A stretch of 64,000 bases of DNA, taken from positions 62,001 to 126,000 of the forward strand of contig JBMNQX010000001.1 of the NCBI GenBank assembly GCA_050944355.1, read 5' to 3'. Position numbers and translations under genes: made by a program. The notes under the pieces are model-generated. The model ran no database searches. It worked only from the letters and a program-made list of their open reading frames with translations, and was not told the DNA's origin. This document shows positions 44,548 to 53,892 of the stretch, piece by piece (positions within the stretch are counted from its first letter, which is position 1; every line of letters starts with the position of its first letter). Source of the stretch: UBA4285 sp050944355 (GTDB lineage: Bacteria > Bacillota > Clostridia > Lachnospirales > Lachnospiraceae).

Positions 44548-45249
44548 ATGTCTTACATTGAATTTCAAAAGGTTGTGAAACAGTATGGCGAGGGGAGTTC
44601 GGAAGTTCTGGCTCTCAACGGCGCTACGTTCCGGATTGAAAAAGGCAGTCTTTCCCTGATACTCGGGGCGTCGGGCGCCGGAAAGACGACGGCTCTCAAT
44701 ATACTCGGCGGGATGGACACGGCGACATCGGGGAGCGTGATGGTTGACGGCCAGGACATCACGGAATTCAACCGCCGGCAGAGAACAGCGTACCGGCGCT
44801 CGGACATCGGATTTGTCTTTCAGTTTTATAATCTTGTGCCGAATCTGACAGCGCTGGAGAATGTCGAGCTGGCCTCGCAGGTCTGCCACGACGCGCTTGA
44901 TCCGAAAGAAGTTCTGGATCAGGTCGGACTCAAAGACCGCATGAATAACTTTCCGGCGCAGCTTTCCGGGGGTGAACAGCAGCGGGTTTCCATCGCGCGC
45001 GCCATCGCAAAGAACCCGAAGCTGCTGCTCTGTGACGAGCCGACCGGGGCACTTGACTATGTGACCGGCGTGCAGATTCTCGAACTCCTGCAGGGTGTGA
45101 GCCGGACAGGCGGCATGACAGTTGTTATTATTACGCATAATTCTATCATAGCGCCGATGGCGGACAGAGTGATCCGTTTCCGCAGCGGTCAGGTTATCTC
45201 GCAGACTGACAACGCAGAACCGGTTCCCGTGGAAAATCTCAAATGGTGA
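44548..45249 (+). CDS. ABC transporter ATP-binding protein (MacB/LolD type)
   Basis: 233 residues. Walker A GASGAGKT, Q-loop FQFYNLVPNLTALENVEL, signature LSGGEQQR, Walker B LLLCDEPTGALD and H-loop ITHN. This subgroup (LolD/MacB/FtsE-like) powers FtsX-type permeases that move lipids, peptides or proteins mechanically rather than importing solutes. It is 4 bases from the giant FtsX-type permease, its obvious partner. Confidence 0.95.
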   Translation: MSYIEFQKVVKQYGEGSSEVLALNGATFRIEKGSLSLILGASGAGKTTALNILGGMDTATSGSVMVDGQDITEFNRRQRTAYRRSDIGFVFQFYNLVPNLTALENVELASQVCHDALDPKEVLDQVGLKDRMNNFPAQLSGGEQQRVSIARAIAKNPKLLLCDEPTGALDYVTGVQILELLQGVSRTGGMTVVIITHNSIIAPMADRVIRFRSGQVISQTDNAEPVPVENLKW

Positions 45250-45253
45250 GCCT

Positions 45254-48200
45254 ATGACAAGTGCCTACAGAAAAGATATTTTCAGAACTCTGCGGGATGG
45301 CTGGCGCCGTTTTATCGCGATTGCCGTTATCACGGCACTTGGCGTCACGATGTTCTCCGGCCTTCAGGCATCCTGCGAGGATCTCTGCCAGGAAGCCGAT
45401 TCGTTTTATGACTCCCAGAATCTTGAGGATATTAAAATACAATCTACCCTCGGCCTGACAGACGAAGACGTCGAGGCTCTTCTGTCTCTGGCTGATGTCG
45501 AAACAGCCTCCGGAATTTACAGCGGAGACCTCACTGTGTACACAGAAGACGGAGGATCGCTGGATATTTCCTTCCAGACGATTGCGTCTGACGGGACGGA
45601 TGCGCCGTATGTCGTCGAGGGGACAATGCCGTCTGAAGCGGATCAGTGTGCCGTGACGCAGGAAATGGCGGAAAATTACGGGCTTTCAGTCGGAGATACT
45701 CTCACTGTCTCATCCGGGAATGAAGATGAGACGGTAACAGAAGATACATTTGTCATCAGTGCGCTGATTATTGATCCGACTTCAGTCGGGAGCACAAGCG
45801 GCGCTGTTTCCTACCGCAACTCGAGTGTCGAGAAAGACAAACTGTATATTCTGCCGGAGGCGGTCGATTCAGACGTGTACACGGCAATCCTCGTGCGGAT
45901 GCGTGACAGCGATTCATATTATACGTATGACAACGAGTATTCGGCCGCTGTTTCAGAGCTTGAGAGTCAGATCCGCTCGGACGTGCAGGATGAGCGCGAA
46001 GAGGCGAGATGGCAGCAGGTGAAGGACCAGGCGTATGAGACGCTTGAGGAGGAAATCGCGCCGGCGGAGAGTGAACTGGAAGAGGGCCGGCAGGAGCTGT
46101 CTGACGCCGAGGCAGAGGCGGAACAGCAGTTTGCCGACGCACAGTCTCAGATTGATTCCGGGCTTGAGACTCTGCAGAGCCAGGAAGACGAGCTGAATGC
46201 ACAGGCGCAGGAGCTTGAGGAGTCTGCCGCTTCGCTCGCAGAAAGCAAAGCGGATGTTCTCGCGCAGGAGGAAAGCCTCACGTCTCAGAAATCAGATCTT
46301 CAGGCGCAGCTTGACAGTCTGACCGCTCAGAAAGAAGACCTTCAGGCACAGCTTGACAGCCTGACCGCTCAGAAAGAAGATCTTCAGGCACAGCTTGACA
46401 GTCTGACCGCTCAGAAAGAAGACCTTCAGGCACAGCTTGACAGTCTGAACTCTCAGAAGGAAGAACTTCAGGCGCAGCAGGAGAGTCTGAATTCTCAGAA
46501 AACGGAACTTCAGGCGCAGCAGGAGAGTCTGAGCTCTAAGAAGACAGATCTTCAGGCGCAGCTTGAAAGCCTGAGCTCTCAGAAGACGGACCTTCAGACG
46601 CAGCTTGAGAGCCTGAACAGCCAGAAAGAGGCGATACAGGCAAGAACGGATATTTCTGACGATGAGAAGGCGAAGATGATCAGCGAGATTGAATCGTCCA
46701 TTTCTCTCGTCACGGACAATATCAACAAGATTGATGACTCTCTTTCTCAGATCACGGCCGGAATCAGTGAGACTGAAACGTATCTTTCGAAGATTCAGGC
46801 CGGAATCAGTGAGATCGATGACAGTCTGCCTCAGATCGCAGAAGCAATCGCCCAGATCGACGCGGCGGTGCCGCAGCTGACGGAGGGAATTGCCCAGATT
46901 GACGAGGCGACGCCGCAGCTGACAGAAGGAATCAGTCAGCTTGACTCTGGAATTTCGCAGCTGACGGACGGGATCAGTCAGCTTGACTCCGGAATCGAAC
47001 AGATCGAGAGCGGCATAGCGCAGATCGATGACGGACTGAGTCAGCTCGAGACGGCCAGGGCTCAGATTGAAGACGGCGAGGCGCAGATCGAGAGCGGCCG
47101 CGCACAGATAGAGGACGGCAGAGCACAGATCCAGCAGGCAAAAGACGAACTCGCAGCCGCGCAGGCAGAGCTCGACGACAGCAAAGCCTCGGCAGAAGAG
47201 ACATTTGCCGGGAAAGAACAGGAACTTGCCGACGGCGAACAGGAACTTGCGGATGAAAAAGCGGATGCCATCGCGGACATCGAGGCGATAGAGCGCCCGA
47301 CCTGGTACATTCAGAACCGCAACTCGCTCAGCAGCTACGGCAATGTGAAGAGCGATTCTGATTCCATAGAGTCAATCGGAACGGTCTTTCCGATTTTGTT
47401 CCTGGCGGTTGCGATTCTGATCAGTCTGACCGCGATCACAAGAATGGTAGAAGAGGAGCGGGGGCTGCTGGGCACGTACCGCGCACTTGGCTTCAGGGAC
47501 AGCGAAATCAGGCGGAAATATCTGATCTTTGCGGCTCTTTCGGCTCTGGCCGGATCGGCTGTCGGGACACTCGGCGCCTTTGTCATTCTGCCGAGTTTTC
47601 TGTTCTGGGTGTTCACGAATATGTATCTGTTCCCGGAGTACCATTATTCGTTTCTCCCCGGGCTCGGCACGCTGGGACCGGCGGTGTTCATCGCGGCGGT
47701 TCTCATTGCGGCCTGGGCGGTGTGCAAAAAGGAACTTTCCGAGACGCCGGCCGAACTGATGAGACCGAAGGCGCCGCCCGCGGGCAAGCGGATTTTCCTC
47801 GAATATATACCGTTTATATGGAACCGGCTTTCTTTTCTCTCAAAAGTGACGGCCCGCAATCTTTTCCGGTATATGAAGCGGTTCCTGATGACTGTCGTGG
47901 GCATCGCCGGATGCATCGCGCTGCTGCTTTTCGGCTTCGCGGTGCAGGACTCCGTGACCGATATGCTCCCGAAGCAATATGGCGGGATTTTTCAGTACGA
48001 TGGTCTGGCAGTCGCGTCTTCGGCCAATGACACGCTTCTCTCGTACATAGATGAGGCCGAGAGCAATGGTGAAATCGATAAGAAACTCAACCTGTACGTG
48101 ACGAGTGTGACGATCAAAAACACGTCGGGCGATCAGATTTCCGCGCAGCTGTACGTCATTCCGGAGGATGCGGACCTTGACGGGCTGGTGAGCCTGAAAG

Positions 48201-48961
48201 ATACAAACGGCAATGAAATAACGCTTTCAGACGGGCAGACGTGGGTCACGGTAAATGCCGTGCAGATCCTGAATCTTTCAGAAGGCGGAACATTTGAGGT
48301 GCAGACGGCCGACATGCCGGACGCGGAAGTGACACTTGACGGCGTGGCGCAGAATTATCTGGGAAATTATATCTACATGACCCAGAATACGTTTGAACAG
48401 TATTTCGGGGAATATTCCCCGAACGCGGAAATATTCACGCTCACCGATGAAGTGACGGATCAGACCGCCTGGTGCACAGAGTTCGCGGAAAAAGAAGATA
48501 TCACGACCTGCGCTTCATCGGAAGAAGTGAAGTCTGAGTTTAACAAGTCATTTGAACTTGTCAACACCGTGGTATATGTGGTAATAATCATGTCGGCGGC
48601 TCTGGCCTTTACCGTACTTTATACGCTGGAGACGACCAACATATCGGAGCGCGAGAGGGAACTGGCGACGATCAAAGTCCTTGGGTTCTTCGACCGGGAA
48701 GTCAGTCTGTATGTGAACAAAGAAGTGTTCATTCTGACGCTGATCGGAATTGTGGCGGGGATACCGCTCGGACGGGCGTTTGCGCAGACACTGAACACGG
48801 TTCTGAGATTTCCGGCGATTTACCTGGAGGTTTCTCTTCATCCGTCGTCATATCTGATCTCAGCCGTTCTGGTCTTTGTCTTCGCAATCCTGGTCCAGCT
48901 TGTGACAGAAAAGATACTGAAACGGATTGACCCGGTTACGGCGCTCAAGAGTGCAGAATAA
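45254..48961 (+). CDS. Giant FtsX-type ABC permease with long coiled-coil domain
   Basis: 1235 residues. An N-terminal membrane helix (about 16-36), an exported MacB-like domain (about 50-250), then a very long coiled coil (about 255-675), the first FtsX core (helices near 700, 760 and 800), a linker, and a second helix near 880 with an exported domain, ending in the second FtsX core (three helices in about 1110-1230). The coiled coil contains eight and a half tandem 14-residue repeats (SLTAQKEDLQAQLD type) and many heptad-like QLTEGIAQID units. It would stick out from the membrane as a rod. Such permeases with an ABC partner are thought to act on the envelope by mechanotransmission; substrate unknown. 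Confidence 0.88.
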   Translation: MTSAYRKDIFRTLRDGWRRFIAIAVITALGVTMFSGLQASCEDLCQEADSFYDSQNLEDIKIQSTLGLTDEDVEALLSLADVETASGIYSGDLTVYTEDGGSLDISFQTIASDGTDAPYVVEGTMPSEADQCAVTQEMAENYGLSVGDTLTVSSGNEDETVTEDTFVISALIIDPTSVGSTSGAVSYRNSSVEKDKLYILPEAVDSDVYTAILVRMRDSDSYYTYDNEYSAAVSELESQIRSDVQDEREEARWQQVKDQAYETLEEEIAPAESELEEGRQELSDAEAEAEQQFADAQSQIDSGLETLQSQEDELNAQAQELEESAASLAESKADVLAQEESLTSQKSDLQAQLDSLTAQKEDLQAQLDSLTAQKEDLQAQLDSLTAQKEDLQAQLDSLNSQKEELQAQQESLNSQKTELQAQQESLSSKKTDLQAQLESLSSQKTDLQTQLESLNSQKEAIQARTDISDDEKAKMISEIESSISLVTDNINKIDDSLSQITAGISETETYLSKIQAGISEIDDSLPQIAEAIAQIDAAVPQLTEGIAQIDEATPQLTEGISQLDSGISQLTDGISQLDSGIEQIESGIAQIDDGLSQLETARAQIEDGEAQIESGRAQIEDGRAQIQQAKDELAAAQAELDDSKASAEETFAGKEQELADGEQELADEKADAIADIEAIERPTWYIQNRNSLSSYGNVKSDSDSIESIGTVFPILFLAVAILISLTAITRMVEEERGLLGTYRALGFRDSEIRRKYLIFAALSALAGSAVGTLGAFVILPSFLFWVFTNMYLFPEYHYSFLPGLGTLGPAVFIAAVLIAAWAVCKKELSETPAELMRPKAPPAGKRIFLEYIPFIWNRLSFLSKVTARNLFRYMKRFLMTVVGIAGCIALLLFGFAVQDSVTDMLPKQYGGIFQYDGLAVASSANDTLLSYIDEAESNGEIDKKLNLYVTSVTIKNTSGDQISAQLYVIPEDADLDGLVSLKDTNGNEITLSDGQTWVTVNAVQILNLSEGGTFEVQTADMPDAEVTLDGVAQNYLGNYIYMTQNTFEQYFGEYSPNAEIFTLTDEVTDQTAWCTEFAEKEDITTCASSEEVKSEFNKSFELVNTVVYVVIIMSAALAFTVLYTLETTNISERERELATIKVLGFFDREVSLYVNKEVFILTLIGIVAGIPLGRAFAQTLNTVLRFPAIYLEVSLHPSSYLISAVLVFVFAILVQLVTEKILKRIDPVTALKSAE
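46274..46645 (+). repeat. 42-bp tandem repeats encoding the coiled coil
   Basis: Eight full 42-bp units (46274-46609) plus a partial ninth encode 14-residue repeats. Units 2-4 (46316-46441) are nearly identical at the DNA level, pointing to recent duplication; later units have drifted. The period keeps the reading frame. Confidence 0.9.
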
Positions 48962-48973
48962 CAGGAGAAAACA

Positions 48974-50227
48974 GTGAATACCGTACTTGTGATCGGCGCA
49001 GGGGCGGCCGGCATGATGGCAGCATACAATGCCGCCGCGGCCGGCGCGCAGGTGACATGCCTGGAAAAAAACGAAAAGACCGGAAAGAAAATTTATATCT
49101 CCGGAAAAGGCCGCTGCAACCTGACAAATGCCTGTCCGCCGGACGAGCTGTTTTCGAATATTGTGTCCAATCCGAGATTTCTGTACAGCACATTCTCGAA
49201 ATTCAACAACGATTCGGCCGTGAAATTCTTTAACGGACACGGACTCGCCACAAAAGTCGAGCGCGGGAACCGGGTTTTTCCGGTCTCTGATCACTCTTCG
49301 GATGTCATTCGCACTCTCGAGTCGGCAGCGCGGAAAGCCGGAGTGCGTTTCCGCCTGAATACGGAAGTCCGGGATATCCTTGTGACAAATGGCCGCTTCT
49401 GCGGCGTGAAACTTGCGAGCGGCGATATTCTGAAAGCTGATGCCTGTGTCATTGCCTCCGGCGGACTCTCCTATCCGTCGACGGGGTCCACGGGCGACGG
49501 CTTTGTCTGGGCCCGGAAACTCGGACTTCAGGTTACGGATATGCGCCCGGCTCTTGTCGGCCTCAGGGCAGAAGAGGGCTGCTGCGCGCGGATGGAAGGG
49601 CTGAGCCTCAAAAATGTTGAAGTGCGGATTCTCGACGGAAAAAAAGAAGTTTTCCGGGAGTTCGGCGAGATGGTGTTCACGAGGAAAGGCGTGTCCGGTC
49701 CTGTGATTCTCACGGCGTCGAGCCGGATCGGAAAGCGGCTTCAGTCGCATCCGCTTAAGCTGTATATTGATCTGAAGCCGGCGCTTGACGAGAAGAAGCT
49801 GGACGAAAGAATCCTGAGGGATTTTGAGGGCGAAAAGAACCGAAATTTTGCGAACGCGCTCGGCAGACTTCTCCCGTCCAAAATCATACCGGAAGTGATT
49901 GCGCTTTCCGGCATCACGCCTGAGACGAAGGTGCACGAGATCCGAAAAGAACAGCGCCAGGATCTTGTGGGGGTGATAAAGAATTTTCCGCTCACTCTTA
50001 TGGGACCGGGAGGATTTGAGGAAGCCATCATCACGCAGGGCGGCGTGGCCGTCAGAGAAATCGACCCGTCGACGATGCGGGTAAAAAAGATACCGGGCCT
50101 TTTTATGGCCGGAGAGATGCTGGATGTGGATGCGCTCACAGGCGGCTTTAATTTCACGATTGCCTGGTCGACAGGCCACACGGCGGGAATCAGCGCGGCA
50201 GAATATGCGGCAGGAAATGAGGAATGA
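48974..50227 (+). CDS. HI0933/BaiN-type NAD(P)/FAD-dependent flavoprotein
   Basis: 417 residues from a GTG with AGGAG six bases upstream. Dinucleotide-binding start VLVIGAGAAGMMAAYNAAAAGAQVTCLEKN, the family block GKKIYISGKGRCNLTNAC, and the C-terminal PGLFMAGEMLDVDALTGGFNFTIAWSTGH are diagnostic. BaiN acts in bile-acid dehydroxylation in one gut species, but most members have unknown substrates and sit, as here, beside cmk. 12 bases after the permease, 3 bases before cmk-ispH. Confidence 0.93.
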   Translation: MNTVLVIGAGAAGMMAAYNAAAAGAQVTCLEKNEKTGKKIYISGKGRCNLTNACPPDELFSNIVSNPRFLYSTFSKFNNDSAVKFFNGHGLATKVERGNRVFPVSDHSSDVIRTLESAARKAGVRFRLNTEVRDILVTNGRFCGVKLASGDILKADACVIASGGLSYPSTGSTGDGFVWARKLGLQVTDMRPALVGLRAEEGCCARMEGLSLKNVEVRILDGKKEVFREFGEMVFTRKGVSGPVILTASSRIGKRLQSHPLKLYIDLKPALDEKKLDERILRDFEGEKNRNFANALGRLLPSKIIPEVIALSGITPETKVHEIRKEQRQDLVGVIKNFPLTLMGPGGFEEAIITQGGVAVREIDPSTMRVKKIPGLFMAGEMLDVDALTGGFNFTIAWSTGHTAGISAAEYAAGNEE

Positions 50228-50230
50228 CAA

Positions 50231-51736
50231 ATGGGGTATGCAATTGCAGTTGACGGGCCGGCAGGTGCCGGAAAAAGCACAATCGCGAAGCTCGTCGCCA
50301 GAAAAATGGATCTCACCTATATCGATACAGGGGCGATGTACCGCGGAATCGGCATTTTTACAGAAGACGCGGGAATTGATCCGAATGATGAGGCGGCGGT
50401 TTCAGACGCCATGAAAGACGTCGCGATGGACATCCGCTATATAGACGGCGCGCAGCATGTATTTGTCAACGGATCAGATGTGACGGGGCGGCTGCGCGAA
50501 GAGAAGACGGGAAATCTCGCGAGCACGGTCAGCCGCTACCCGGCTGTCAGAAGCCGTCTGGTCGATATGCAGCGAAAAATGGCGGCTGAGGGCAGCGTCA
50601 TCATGGACGGGCGCGATATCGGCACGGTTGTCCTGCCGGACGCACAGCTGAAAATCTACCTGACCGCGAGCGCAGATACGAGAGCGCAGAGGCGTTACAA
50701 AGAGCTCGTCGAAAAGGGTGAGACAGCGGATTTTGACACAATTCTGGATGAGATCGTCAGGCGCGATGATCAGGATATGCACCGGGCGGTTTCCCCGCTG
50801 AAACAGGCTGAGGACGCTGTGTTTCTCGACACATCGGATATGACGATTGAGCAGGTCGTCGATCGGATTGTCGGGCTCGCTCTGATCCGGCGCAAAAATC
50901 CGAAAGTGATTCTCGCGAAGACGGCCGGTTTCTGCTTCGGAGTGCAGAGAGCCGTGACGACGGTATACGACGAGACGAAGAAAACGGGACCGCTCTACAC
51001 GTACGGCGAGATCATTCACAATGAGACGGTGGTCTCGGATCTTGAGAAGCACGGCGTAAAAGTGCTCGAATCAGAAGAAGATGTAAAGAAAGCTGAGAAA
51101 GGGACGGTTGTGATCCGCTCGCACGGCGTGTCGAAGGATGTGTACGACAACCTGAAAAAGTCCGGATTCCGGATTGTGGACGCGACATGCCCGTTTGTCC
51201 TGAAGATTCACAAGATTGCGAAGGAAGTCACGTCCGGCAGCGGCGAACTGATCATCGTGGGCGACAGGACACACCCGGAAGTGCAGGGAATCTGCGGGTG
51301 GTGTGAGAAGCCGGCTACAGTGATAGATACACCAGAGGAGGCCGAAGAGCTTTCACTGCCCAAAAATACGGATGTTACGGTTGTTTCGCAGACGACGTTT
51401 AATCTAAGGAAATTTGAAGAAATTGTTGAAATCATAGAATCTAAAGGGTACAATACTAACGTATGTAATACTATATGCAGTGCGACGGAGGAACGCCAGA
51501 CGGAAGCCCGCCGGATTGCAGCAACTGTTGACGCGATGATTGTAATCGGCGGTAAGAAGAGCTCCAATACCCGGAAGCTTTACGAGATTTGCAAGAGGGA
51601 GTGCCCTGAGACATATCTTATCCAGACATTTGCCGACCTGAATCTTATTTCGCTGGCGAAGGCAGACAGCATCGGTATTACTGCAGGGGCATCCACCCCT
51701 AATACAATTATCGAGGAGGTTTTACACAATGTCTGA
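50231..51736 (+). CDS. cmk-ispH: Bifunctional cytidylate kinase / IspH (HMBPP reductase)
   Basis: 501 residues. Residues 1-215 are CMP kinase (P-loop GPAGAGKST at 9-17, MDGRDIGTVVLPDA, RRDDQDMHRAVSPL). Residues about 225-501 are IspH, the [4Fe-4S] enzyme that makes IPP and DMAPP in the MEP pathway, with its three cluster cysteines in AGFCFGVQRA, VDATCPFV and NTICSATEERQ, and VIRSHGV and SSNTRKL. The fusion is known in Clostridia, in some with an S1 domain too; here S1 is a separate gene overlapping by 8 bases. The start is ATG 50231 with AGGAAATGAGG upstream. Confidence 0.96.
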   Translation: MGYAIAVDGPAGAGKSTIAKLVARKMDLTYIDTGAMYRGIGIFTEDAGIDPNDEAAVSDAMKDVAMDIRYIDGAQHVFVNGSDVTGRLREEKTGNLASTVSRYPAVRSRLVDMQRKMAAEGSVIMDGRDIGTVVLPDAQLKIYLTASADTRAQRRYKELVEKGETADFDTILDEIVRRDDQDMHRAVSPLKQAEDAVFLDTSDMTIEQVVDRIVGLALIRRKNPKVILAKTAGFCFGVQRAVTTVYDETKKTGPLYTYGEIIHNETVVSDLEKHGVKVLESEEDVKKAEKGTVVIRSHGVSKDVYDNLKKSGFRIVDATCPFVLKIHKIAKEVTSGSGELIIVGDRTHPEVQGICGWCEKPATVIDTPEEAEELSLPKNTDVTVVSQTTFNLRKFEEIVEIIESKGYNTNVCNTICSATEERQTEARRIAATVDAMIVIGGKKSSNTRKLYEICKRECPETYLIQTFADLNLISLAKADSIGITAGASTPNTIIEEVLHNV

Positions 51737-52916
51737 AGAAATGGATTTTGGAAAGCTGCTGGAGGAGCAGGGCATGAAGAACATCCACAACGGCGAAGTC
51801 CTTGACGGAACGGTTGTGCAGGTGAATGACGATGCCATTCTGCTCGATATCGGCTACAAATCAGACGGCAAAGTTGTAAAGAGAGAGTATACACAGGATA
51901 ATGACGCCAGGCTTGAAGATTTAGTAAAGCCGGGCGATACGATTCGCGTAAAGGTTCTTAAGACAAATGACGGCGACGGTTATGTTTCCCTTTCCTATCT
52001 GAGAGCCAGAGAGACATCCAATGAAGAGCTCGAGAAGGCTTACAAGGATCACACGACTGTCAAGGGCAAGGTTATGGACGCTCACAAGGGTCTGTCCGCC
52101 ATTGTCAGCGGCACGAGAGTATTCATCCCGGCCAGCCTCGTCGACGATCATTATGTAAAAGATCTCAATCAGTTTGTTGGCAAGGAGATCGAGTTCTACG
52201 TAAGCGAGTACGCTCCGGAAGAGAGACGTATCATCGGCAACCGCAAAGAGCTGATCCTCGAGCAGTATGAGCAGAAGAAGCAGAAGTTCCTCGCCGAGCA
52301 CAAGGTGGGTGATGTCGTAGAGGGCAAGGTAAAGAGAGTTGAGTCCTTCGGCGCGTTCATCGATCTCGGCGGTTTTGACGGACTTCTCCATATTTCCGAG
52401 ATGGGCTGGGGCCGCACAGAGCGCACGACCGACAAGTATCATGAAGGCGATGTCGTAAAGTGCTTCATCAAGGACATCAAGGAAGTTGAGAAGAAGGGCA
52501 AGAGAAGAGGCAAGAAGACGACGGAAGAGCAGCCGGCCGCAGAAGGCGAGGAGGCTCCGAAGAAGGATGTTCAGAAGACCCTTCAGATCGCTCTTTCCAC
52601 AAAGTTCCCGTCTGACGATCCGTGGCTTCACATCGAAGAGAAGTTCCCGGTAGGCTATGTTGTCGAGGGCAAGGTCGCAAGAATCAAGGAGTATGGCGCA
52701 TTCGTAGAGCTGGCTCCCGGAATTGACGGCCTCGTACACATTTCCGAGATTTCCCACAGCCATATCGACACGGTTGACAGTGTCCTGAAGGTTGGTCAGA
52801 CCGTCAAGGTTATGATCAAGGAGATCAAGGACGGCAACAAGATCGACCTTTCCATGAAGGATGCGGAAGATCAGGGCCTGACACATTATTCGACAGAAGA
52901 GCATGAAGAGAACTGA
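51729..52916 (+). CDS. S1-domain RNA-binding protein (ribosomal protein S1-like)
   Basis: 395 residues with four S1-type OB units: about 18-85 (GTVVQVNDDAILLDIGYKSDG), about 103-170 (diverged), about 188-255 (EGKVKRVESFGAFIDLGGFDGLLHISEM) and about 300-375 (EGKVARIKEYGAFVELAPGIDGLVHISEI); a basic linker separates the last two. Short S1 homologues in Firmicutes bind mRNA and may help translation start. The start ATG lies inside the end of cmk-ispH behind GAGGAGG, so translation is coupled. A strong terminator follows. Confidence 0.93.
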   Translation: MSEEMDFGKLLEEQGMKNIHNGEVLDGTVVQVNDDAILLDIGYKSDGKVVKREYTQDNDARLEDLVKPGDTIRVKVLKTNDGDGYVSLSYLRARETSNEELEKAYKDHTTVKGKVMDAHKGLSAIVSGTRVFIPASLVDDHYVKDLNQFVGKEIEFYVSEYAPEERRIIGNRKELILEQYEQKKQKFLAEHKVGDVVEGKVKRVESFGAFIDLGGFDGLLHISEMGWGRTERTTDKYHEGDVVKCFIKDIKEVEKKGKRRGKKTTEEQPAAEGEEAPKKDVQKTLQIALSTKFPSDDPWLHIEEKFPVGYVVEGKVARIKEYGAFVELAPGIDGLVHISEISHSHIDTVDSVLKVGQTVKVMIKEIKDGNKIDLSMKDAEDQGLTHYSTEEHEEN

Positions 52917-52935
52917 TCAGAAAAGAGTAAACATC

Positions 52936-52967
52936 AAGTCCCGCGGGAATAATCCCGCGGGACTTTT
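52936..52967 (+). terminator. Terminator of the ABC/FtsX-to-S1 unit
   Basis: AAGTCCCGCGGGA / TCCCGCGGGACTT perfect 13-bp stem with loop ATAA, then TTT-rich sequence; it may also serve the convergent S4 gene. Confidence 0.9.
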
Positions 52968-53013
52968 AATTTGTTAAAAAATTTACAGTACTTTTGACAA
53001 AAAGGCACATTTG

Positions 53014-53769
53014 TCACACATATCTGCCGCATTCGATCCGGATCCGCCCGGATCTTGTCACTCCGGAAATCTCCCCGATCGCGAAGCGGCCGACATGCCG
53101 GATCACCAGAGAATCTCCGGGACTGCATTTTCTGGACCCGTCCGCAGCCTGAACGCCGTTCAAAAAAATTTCACCGGAGCGGAAGCGGGACAGGACGGTG
53201 GATCTCGACTCGCGCGTCAGAGCCGCGCAGATGGCGTCAATGCGCATGGAGGCGGATACCAGAGAAAAATTTTCGATCCTCGGCTGCATGCCCTCCGGCA
53301 GTCCGGGTATTTCCTCAGCCCTGACAAATGTATGCTTCACCTGCGTGAGGTTCGTCCTGATATATTCCGACATGGAATCAAGACAGTACACGCAGCAGAC
53401 AGAGTCCCTGACGAGAAGATCTCCCATGACCTCGCGTCGGATCCCCAGTCCCATGAGTGATCCGAGAAAATCGCGGTGAGTGAGCTCTTCTGAAAACCTG
53501 GTATTTGCCGGTGAGATTTTGAGCAGAACGACCGGCGGATCCGGCGGATATCCGAGTTCCTCTTCTGAGCCGAAAATCACCATCTGATGTTCTGCCTGCG
53601 GAAAGCCGCCGAAAAGGGTGGATTTGGAAGCGGTAAGCTCGCGGATCATCGTTTTATATATGCTGACGCCGCCCGGATCCAGAAAATCCGTGTAGATATA
53701 CGTTTGGTACCGCGAGGATTTTTCGCACGCTTCGCGTAGTCGGGCGCGGATTACATTTTCATTGTCCAT
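53014..53769 (-). CDS. YlmH-like S4-domain RNA-binding protein
   Basis: 251 residues. N-terminal YlmH domain (TDFLDPGGVSIYKTM, FGGFPQAEHQMVIFG, ILD-type GSLMGLGIRREVMGDLLV) and C-terminal S4 RNA-binding domain (about 175-251, MRIDAICAALTRESRSTVLSRFRSG, then VNGVQ-like FLNGVQ). YlmH members bind RNA or ribosomes and have been linked to ribosome rescue or cell-division clusters; here it is alone, convergent with the S1 gene. Weak AAAGGC precedes the ATG. Confidence 0.9.
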   Translation of the reverse strand: MDNENVIRARLREACEKSSRYQTYIYTDFLDPGGVSIYKTMIRELTASKSTLFGGFPQAEHQMVIFGSEEELGYPPDPPVVLLKISPANTRFSEELTHRDFLGSLMGLGIRREVMGDLLVRDSVCCVYCLDSMSEYIRTNLTQVKHTFVRAEEIPGLPEGMQPRIENFSLVSASMRIDAICAALTRESRSTVLSRFRSGEIFLNGVQAADGSRKCSPGDSLVIRHVGRFAIGEISGVTRSGRIRIECGRYV

Positions 53770-53892
53770 AATAGTGCCTTTCGCAAAGAAAACAGCAGGA
53801 AATATGGTAAATTTAAACAGAGTATAGTAAAATACATATAAATCAGAATCGTGATATCTGATAATATTATTACTTTATTGCAGGAGGAGACT

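Noticed and set aside
46274..46645. CRISPR-like direct repeats
   Set aside because: Units are adjacent with no spacers, keep the reading frame and encode coiled coil.
48860..50230. 456-codon open frame on the minus strand opposite the flavoprotein
   Set aside because: Arg/His-rich shadow of a clear FAD-binding gene, without ribosome site.
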